From positions 1 through 64,000 of the forward strand of contig JAPDRN010000103.1 in the NCBI GenBank assembly GCA_030247855.1: 64,000 bases of DNA. The letters are read 5' to 3'. The notes under the pieces were generated by a model. The model was not told where the DNA came from. It saw only the letters and a list, made by a program, of their open reading frames with translations, and ran no database searches. Positions within the stretch are counted from its first letter, which is position 1. Each line of letters opens with the position of its first letter. Positions 57,525 through 64,000 of the stretch are shown in pieces. The stretch comes from Knufia peltigerae. Its lineage: Eukaryota > Ascomycota > Eurotiomycetes > Chaetothyriales > Trichomeriaceae. The translations under genes were made by a program, and so were the position numbers.

Positions 57525-58397
57525 TTAGTCCCAGCCGTTGCAGTTGTCGAGCCAGACTTCGGTGCTGCATGCAACAAAGTTTGTGATGGCACGCTTGGCC
57601 TTGTTCTCGACCGGGGCAGCTTCGACAGGTGCAGCTTCAACGTCTCTCTTGACCACTGCTGGCTCGGGAGCGGGAGCGGGCGCAGCTTCTGGTTCTGGTT
57701 CTGGTTCTGGTTCTGGCTCAGGCTCAGGCTCAGGCTCAGGTGCAGCTTCACGCTTGACAACTGGCTCAGCGGCGGCATCAATGACGTCTCTCTTCACAAC
57801 AGGTTCTGGGGAAGACCAGCCGTTGCAGTCATCGAGCCAGACATCGGTACGGCATTCGACAAAACGTCGTTCAATCTTGGTCACTTCCTCCCGCTTGATC
57901 TTGAGATCTTTGGTTCTGAAACCGGGCTCGGAGAGTCCTCCATCAGGGTTGGTGAGAGCACCGCCGAAGCCAAGGAGGGTGTTCCAGGTATCGGCGGTCG
58001 ACTTGTTGCGTGTTCCCAAGGTTCGGACCTTGGCCTGAGCATCACGGCAGAGCTCCTTGGCGGCCTCGTTGGCGTTGCAAGCTGTGCTGAGCTGATCACA
58101 GATTCTGTTGGTGATGATGTCTTTTTCGGTCGTTAGCACGGTTTCTCACAAGCAACGGAAAAGAGACATACTTGGGTTCAACGCCTCTTGTTGGCCACGA
58201 GCACACAACGGGTCAGTGGGCAGGAAAGTAAAGTCGCCAGCAGATCGTCCACCAAGACCACCTTCAAATTTCATGGTCGGAATGCAAAGACCAAAGTCTG
58301 GGTCTTCTTTGATGGTTTTCTCAGACAATCTTGCCCTCGGTGCGGCGAGCGAGGTCGTCGCGAAGAGAAGAGCGACCGCTGCATTTTCGACCTTCAT
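57525..58397 (-). CDS. Secreted precursor with Kex2-type sites and a duplicated Cys/Trp motif
   Basis: Exons 58172-58397 and 57525-58120 (minus), 822 nt, 273 aa; the 51-bp intron has GTATGT, a GCTAAC branch and AG. Signal peptide MKVENAAVALLFATTSLA-AP. A conserved-looking domain follows, to about 150, with Cys 38, 65, 82, 90 and 100 and blocks IPTMKFEGGLGGR and NIITNRICDQLSTAC. The rest has dibasic sites at 151-152, 160-161, 185-186, 198-199, 233-234 and 251-252. A 16-residue motif occurs twice: FVECRTDVWLDDCNGW (162-177) and FVACSTEVWLDNCNGW (257-272), 12 of 16 identical, the second after the last KR and one residue from the end. Between them lie (EP)n repeats (about 204-219) and Ala/Pro/Glu segments. 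This is the build of Kex2-processed repeat proteins; product and role unknown. Confidence 0.85.
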
Positions 58398-59551
58398 GAT
58401 TGCTGCTAAGAAATCTTGGTGATGGTCAAAAAAATGAATGTGATGCTGGAAGGATATAGAAGTGAAAGGACTGTCTTGCAGGTGTGAAGTTGTCAAGAGC
58501 CGACCAGCGGTATGGAAGATTGAAAAAAATCACAGAAAAAAAAGGAACGTTGTTGAAGAGGTGATAGGAATGACGGGATACAAAAAAACAATTCCCACAC
58601 GTTAGTAGGTCTTGGTACTCTTTTATTATATGATATAGAAAGATTGGGCGGATGGTGGATGTGCCGAGAGACTTGTTTCGAAGGTGAAGCGTGGGATGTC
58701 GGATCTCTGGTTTCAACCGGGGGCAGTCAGGGGTTTCCCCCAAAGACAAGACAATCAGAGTTTACTGTCCGGGGGCCTTCAAACATGCCCACGAGTATCG
58801 AGATCTCGCTTGTTGTTATCCGTAGCTTAGTGCCATCTACTGCTGCCAGCCAGTGTTTGAAGGACATGCAAAACTTTAGTCCATCAAAATGTGGTGTTGA
58901 TGGTAAAACAACAGCAAATTTTGTGGTATGGGTCAGTAGCGCATGCTTGTACGTATAACCCCGTTATGTTGCTGCAATATCATAAACATCCTCCGAAGCA
59001 GGTATTTACATGGTCAGAAGCATCATTTTGAGGGTACTAGGTGTACACAATGAATTTGGTTTGTCTGTTGAGCCGGGTGCTGGCGGGACAGTACTCGTAA
59101 GTGCAAATCTCGACGCATCGATCGCACGTAAATCGGGGGTAGTACTGCGTTAGAGATAGACATAAACGAACAAGTCTGGCTGAGAATACGTATTGAGCTG
59201 GGACTGGGAACGTCATCGCGCCTGGAACGATCCTGGTGAATATCATTTTCAGGTTGAGTCAATGCGAAAGATGAAGCAGGTTGATGAAGCGACAGATGTT
59301 CCATGCATCCAGATACGGCTAGTGCCAATTTCACCGAACAGCGCAAGGAGAGTTGGAGATTCTCCTTTGCTGCCCTTAGTCAGCGACCACACGTGACTAG
59401 ATTATGTCATCTCCCTTCCTTCCCATTCTCCTTCCTCACAGCATCATGAACCTTGACTTTTTACCAGTCATTGAAGCAATGTGTTGGCCACATATCTCAA
59501 CAATCAGGAAACGACGGAGTTTCCATGCGGAAGTCCATCGTAGGTCTTTGA
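58398..59551. other. Intergenic, promoter of the secreted precursor
   Basis: 1.15 kb. The right side is the 3' flank of the SDR; the left is the upstream region of the precursor, with A/T-rich TTTTATTATATGATATAG near 58621-58638 about 230 bp upstream of its start. No gene is seen. Confidence 0.55.
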
Positions 59552-60566
59552 TTATTTCCCAACTGTCACCATTGTCAGCCCTCCGACGACTCTTGATATC
59601 GAATGAAAAAGAGCTTACCTCCAGCAGCGTACACTGTTGCCGCTCCATCCACCGGCATGCATATACCACTGACAAATGCTGCATCCTCAGAACAGAGGTA
59701 AACAGCAGCGTTGGCCACATATCCCAAAGAACTGTTCTGTTTGAGGGCCTCTCCTCGAGGGAATGACGCCTCGAACTTGCTTCGGTTCTCCGGCGTATCG
59801 TCGACGCCCATGAAAGCTTGTGCCCTGGAAAAAGTCAGCATTGGTGATGCAGTCTGGGGCAGGATGCCGGAAGTCTCATACAGGTCAGTGTAAGCGAGAA
59901 TGGGACAGATGGCGTTCACCCGGATTCCTGCATGACCATATTCGGACGCGAGGCCTTCGGTGATCTGAGATGACTTTAGCTTAATGATCTTCCTACGTGA
60001 GAGCCTCAATACCTTATTGACAAATGCCTTAGTGCCGCCGTACCATACCTACAGTGTTGGGTCAGCATTTGTGCGTCAATGAAGTTGATGTCTATTACCA
60101 GTCCGTTCTTGACTCGGATGCCTCCGACCGAACTTATGTTAAGAATCATACCAGCCTTTTGCTCCATGAAATATGGCACCACGACAGCCACGCTCAGGAA
60201 GATGGATTTCATGTTGACGTTTATGACCTTGTCGTACTCTTCCTCCGTTACTGTGTGCGAAGCCTTCTTTGGATATGTGGTGCCAGCATTGTTCACCACG
60301 ACGTCCACCTTGCCGAATTGTTTCAAAGAGGCTTCGAGCAGCTTCTCCCACGAAGCCTGACTGGTGACATTTGTCTCCTGGAAGAATGCTGTTTTGGCAC
60401 CATAAGAGGCATTGATTTCGCCCTCGACTTTTGCCCCTGTGGTGCGATTGATGTCTGCAATCACAACCTTGGCCCCCTCCTCAGCGAATCGCTTGGCCAT
60501 GGCCTCGCCAAAGCCGTGACCTCCTCCGGTCACAATGCATACTTTGTTCTTTAGCTTTGCAGACAT
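59552..60566 (-). CDS. Classical SDR oxidoreductase with very small exons
   Basis: Exons 60099-60566, 60013-60048, 59619-59964 and 59552-59562 (minus), 861 nt, 286 aa; introns 50, 48 and 56 bp. NAD(P) binding by TGGGHGFG (about 14-21), D-I-N after beta-2, NNAGTTYPKK, the serine motif NISSVGG and the catalytic WYGGTK (Y and K spaced YxxxK) that is formed only after splicing the 36-nt second exon (VWYGGTKAFVNK). Then GIRVNAICPI and the C-terminal SEDAAFVSGICMPVDGAATVYAAGVGK, the last four residues and stop requiring an 11-nt final exon. It belongs to the glucose/levodione/3-oxoacyl-ACP reductase-like SDRs. Divergent from the sugar transporter, 784 bp away, which suggests shared control. Confidence 0.87.
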
Positions 60567-61350
60567 CTCGCTTACTGTTTGTTTTAGTGTGCTCCTACCA
60601 AGGACAAGGGTTTATCCTCCAGCTCGAGCCTTGTGAAGAAGCCTAGATTTGATACTTTCACGAAATGACAACTACATCACTATCTCCAACTCAGCTTCCC
60701 CAACTCTCTCTGGGGGGTTCCGATCGGTCAACGACTGCCGAAACTACAACAATGTACCTGAAATCAAAGACCCTATTCTGACCTGCAAAGCCTTTGAAAG
60801 GAGACTGAGGGGTACAAAGTTACACTTGGCGTTGTTGCCCGAGGTACTCGTTCTCACATGGTTGCGTCTATCATGCGGAGAAGTCCCAGATGCACGCACA
60901 ATACCACGGAATACCACGAAGTACATGACAATATCCAAATAAGGCTAGCAAAAGTTGGGGACAAAACGTGTTTCTACCACGCATCACACACGGAGTATCG
61001 CCGACTCCTTACGTCCACGCTTTTACACAAGGCAATCATCCCCGGATTGAACCACATTATCTCGCCACTGCGCGCTTTATCTTAAGTATGCATAAGATGA
61101 GAATGCTCGTGGACCATTGGGGAAATTGGGGTCTGGGGCCCCGTAGACGGAAATTGATCTCCAGAGCCGAAAATCCATACGAAACAGGGACATCCCCCAA
61201 ATGCTGAAAGCAATGATATAGTCCCCTCGGCAAGCCAAAAAGCTGGTATCAGGCTTCCAAGATCTTCATCGACATAGACTCCTTTTGTACATCTCGACCT
61301 ACGCCTTTTTACAACATTCGCATCGAAGCATTTGGGCTTCATTGCCTGCC
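60567..61350. promoter_or_regulatory. Divergent promoter region SDR / sugar transporter
   Basis: 784 bp between two start codons facing away from each other. No coding frame is convincing; no named regulatory site is assigned. Confidence 0.55.
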
Positions 61351-63244
61351 ATGGCCGGAGGAACCAAATACAACTTCCTGATCGTCTTCTTTGTCGCCCT
61401 CGGGAGTTTTACCTATGGCTTCAACTCTGCGTAAGTGAGATGTATATTTTAGTGTGTAGTAGGTTGACCTTGGACCAGTATTATGGGCCTCGTCATCGGT
61501 CTTCCCGCCTTCTTTGCGTATTTCAATATCAACCTAGAAAATACAGAGGGCAACCAAATTACTGGAGGTGCGTATTCAAGTTTCAATGATGCAGGCACAT
61601 TATTGCTGACACTGAATAGCCACCAATGGGCTGTATTCAGGAGGAGGCATCTTGGGCTGTCTCTTTGTGCCCTGGCTTCTAGACCGCCTGGGTCGACGTC
61701 GGACCATCCAGATTGCAGCAGCAGTGGCTATTATATCTGCGGCATTGCAGGGCGGCAGTGTACACATTGTTCGTGTCTTTCCTAAACACCTTGGGTTCCC
61801 TCTCGACTAACAATCTTTGGCTAGGCTATGTTTCTGATCGCACGTTTTCTCAACGGTTTTGCTGTTGGAATGCTTGACACTTCTATTCCCGTCTTCCAAT
61901 CCGAAATTTCCCCAGCACATCAAAGAGGCCGCATGGTTGGTGCCCATGGTGTTCTGATCGTCATCGGCTACTCTGCAGCTGGCTTCGCCGGGTTTGGCAC
62001 ATACTTCGCAGCCCCTACTGTCAGTTGGAGGCTGTGTCTCAGTCTTCAGATTGTCGCACCACTTCTCTTGTTCATTGGCTCTCCATGGTACGCCACTCCT
62101 TTCAAGACCTTGTCTGTTGAGCTCTTGTGATGCTAACATGATCAATCAGGGTTCCCGAGAGTCCGCGATGGCTCATTGACAAGGGCCGCCACGACGCGGG
62201 ATACCAGGTCCTTCGCAAGTTACACACACGTCCTGACGACCCTGAAGAGATTGTTGCGCGAGAGGAATTCCTCCAGATTCGACGACAGATTGAACTTGAA
62301 CGCTCCGACAATCTGAACAAGAGCTGGGGCACCATGTTCCGCAAACCCAGCATGCGAAAGAGGCTGATTCTTGGATTTGGAACACAATTTATCGCTCAAA
62401 GTACTGGTAAGTCAATACAACACCCCAGCCCCTCCTTATAGATCGGATACAATTGCTCACTTGCCAAAAAGGTGTGTTGGTTGTCAACAACTACCAGATC
62501 TTACTGTACAAATCCCTCGGCATCACAGGCTCATTGCCTTTGCTTTTGAATGCACTCTACAATGGTCTCGCGGCGTTCATGAACTTTGTCAACTCATTGT
62601 TCCTTGATCGCTTAGGCCGCATCCGCATCATGCTGATAGGTCTCGTAAGTATCATCCCCCGCCGCCCTCAGATACTACCGTCCTGACACTTCTCCCAGAC
62701 CGGCTGTGCGTGCTCTCTCATCTGCTTCACCGCCATGGTCGCCACGTTCGGAGGCACCACGAACCGTGTCGGCAACGGGTTCGGCGTCTTCTTCCTGTTC
62801 CTCTTCGTCTTCTTCTACGGGGGCACCATGGACGCCACGAGCTACGTCTACTGCTCCGAGATCTTCCCGACGCCCCTGCGCGCCCAAGGCACGGGGTTCT
62901 CGGTGGCGGGCCTGTTCACCGCCACGCTCATCTACACGCAGACCGCTCCCGTCGCGTTCGTCGAGGTCGGCTGGCGCTTCTACATCCTGTTCATCCTCTT
63001 GCCCCTGATCGGGGCCGGCTTGATGTGGAAGTTCTTCCCCGAGACCAAGCTCCTCACCCTCGAGGAAATCTCGAGGCTGTTCGGGGACGAGGTCGCCCTG
63101 GACATCAACCAGCTCAGCGCCGACGAAAAGCTGGCCCTGGACCGCGAGGTGGCCAAGGGGGGCGGCGAGGCGGTCACGTCCGTCACGAGCCCCGTCAAGA
63201 GCAGCGAGGGTGGCTCTCAAGAGGACCGTATCGAGAATGTCTAA
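61351..63244 (+). CDS. MFS sugar transporter (SP family)
   Basis: Seven exons: 61351-61430, 61479-61567, 61620-61768, 61825-62087, 62150-62406, 62472-62644 and 62699-63244; 1557 nt, 518 aa; introns 48-65 bp, all GT-AG though intron 3 has a weak GTTCGT donor. Twelve-helix hexose-porter features: FVALGSFTYGFNSAIMGLVIG, ITGATNGLYSGGGILGCLFVPWLLDRLGRRRTI (the D-R-x-G-R-R/K loop), RFLNGFAVGM, VPESPRWLIDKGR (PESPR), FGTQFIAQSTGVLVVNNY, LDRLGRIRIMLIG, and the C-terminal FFPETKLLTLEEI (PETK). The substrate cannot be fixed. Its last exon is strikingly GC-rich at third positions compared with the first six. Confidence 0.92.
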
Positions 63245-63858
63245 TCCTCCCTCACACACACACACCCGTGGAGGTTGCAAGTGTATGCTGAACACACAAG
63301 AACGAGGTGGGCGGGCTAGTTTTGTGCCTCTTAGACCACTACATTCCTTTTTCCAAGCCTCAAAAAGTGAACAAGAAGTGATGTCGGGATCAAAGAATAG
63401 GGCTGGGCTGGCTTTGGTCTTTTTTCTTTCTTGGTTTCGGTAGAACCATTCCATAGAATCTGATTCTACTAAAATTTAGAAATGATAGAGCTTTGCAAGG
63501 CACCCTTCAGCACTTCAAGGTATCTGAGTGCCAAAGGTACCCGAGTTATCTTTCTCGTATTTCTAATCAACCATACAGTACGGATACAACAGACGCATTT
63601 GGCTCTGAGCCGGCCACCAATTCCCATCCTGTACCAATTCCCTATACAATCCAAATTGTTCTAATTCTCCCAAACGCCCCCGAGATTGATGCAAAATGCA
63701 ATAACACAACAATGCCCAGACTCGCTCGACATGAATGTGTGGAGACACACATATACCTCCAGTGGCTGGGGTTGGTGAGACCTCTCTTTTCTTGCCCAGG
63801 TGTATATATATATGTATACCACAAAATGAATTTCAACACGAACTCAAAAGGTCATTTG
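63245..63858. other. Intergenic, convergent 3' ends
   Basis: 614 bp between the transporter and the right-edge gene. A short (CA)n at 63252-63264. No gene is seen. Confidence 0.6.
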
Positions 63859-64000
63859 TCATCCATCACTACTCAAGCTCGCCCTCCTGCGACCCAACTC
63901 ATCCTCCTCTTCTTCCTCGAGTTCTTCACCCTCATCACTCATCTCGAGGACTTTGTCTTCCTCCTCTTCCCTCTTTCGTTCCTCCTCCTTCATCTCCTTG
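63859..64000 (-). CDS. C-terminus of an acidic coiled protein (partial, runs off the right edge)
   Basis: The minus strand is open from the right edge to a TGA at 63859-63861, encoding ...KEMKEEERKREEEEDKVLEMSDEGEELEEEEEDELGRRRASLSSDG. Only about 46 residues are inside the window: a Lys/Glu-rich helix, an acidic run and a terminal RRRAS motif that fits a basophilic kinase site. The composition argues for coding in this frame, but the family cannot be named from this piece. Confidence 0.65.
   Translation of the reverse strand, partial: KEMKEEERKREEEEDKVLEMSDEGEELEEEEEDELGRRRASLSSDG

Noticed and set aside
57538..58038. Long plus-strand frame antisense to the secreted precursor, full of GSGSGS
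   Set aside because: It is the mirror of the EP repeats on the coding strand; the minus strand has a signal peptide, intron signals and cysteine spacing.
62675..63454. 259-codon minus frame over the sugar-transporter end
   Set aside because: Shadow of the GC-rich last exon; no domain.

Overview
This window is nuclear DNA of a filamentous ascomycete (Pezizomycotina). Gene content and style suggest Eurotiomycetes, perhaps Chaetothyriales, but that placement is inference. The evidence is short GT-AG introns (36-144 bp) with TACTAAC/GCTAAC/GCTGAC branch sites, fungus-specific families (Zn2Cys6 factor, GH76, NmrA-like, rhodopsin-domain membrane protein, YOR1-type ABC transporter), and gene spacing of 0.5-2.6 kb. 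No rRNA, tRNA, CRISPR array or intact transposon was seen.

Layout. 1-14.7 kb: SDH2 (partial, minus), an SDR oxidoreductase, a YOR1-type ABCC transporter, a 178-aa membrane protein, a three-exon 70-aa cysteine-rich protein and the mitochondrial magnesium channel MRS2. 14.8-21.3 kb is the only accessory-looking block: an apparently intact four-exon sterol-glucosyltransferase-like enzyme, a Zn2Cys6 factor broken by two stops and a 10-bp duplication, a cytochrome P450 relic without start and heme-binding end, and a C-terminal scrap of a phenol-hydroxylase-like flavoprotein. It looks like the remains of a small catabolic or secondary-metabolite cluster.

21.9-47.2 kb is a conserved housekeeping block: PXR1 (ribosome biogenesis), a CHK2/Cds1-type checkpoint kinase, SPT7 (SAGA), a VanZ-domain membrane protein, DSN1 (kinetochore), PSD2 (phosphatidylserine decarboxylase), a 743-aa membrane protein of unknown function and a GPI-type GH76 mannosidase. 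48.3-64 kb carries an NmrA-like protein, a rhodopsin-domain membrane protein, a seven-exon amino-acid permease, HAL2/MET22, a secreted precursor with dibasic sites and a duplicated Cys/Trp motif, an SDR divergent from a seven-exon sugar transporter, and the C-terminus of an unidentified acidic protein.

Most multi-exon genes were assembled by hand from reading frames and splice signals; all assembled lengths are multiples of three. The best candidates for something undescribed are the Kex2-type secreted precursor (57525-58397), the broken cluster (17.9-21.3 kb) and the dispersed TACGGAGTA intergenic motif.
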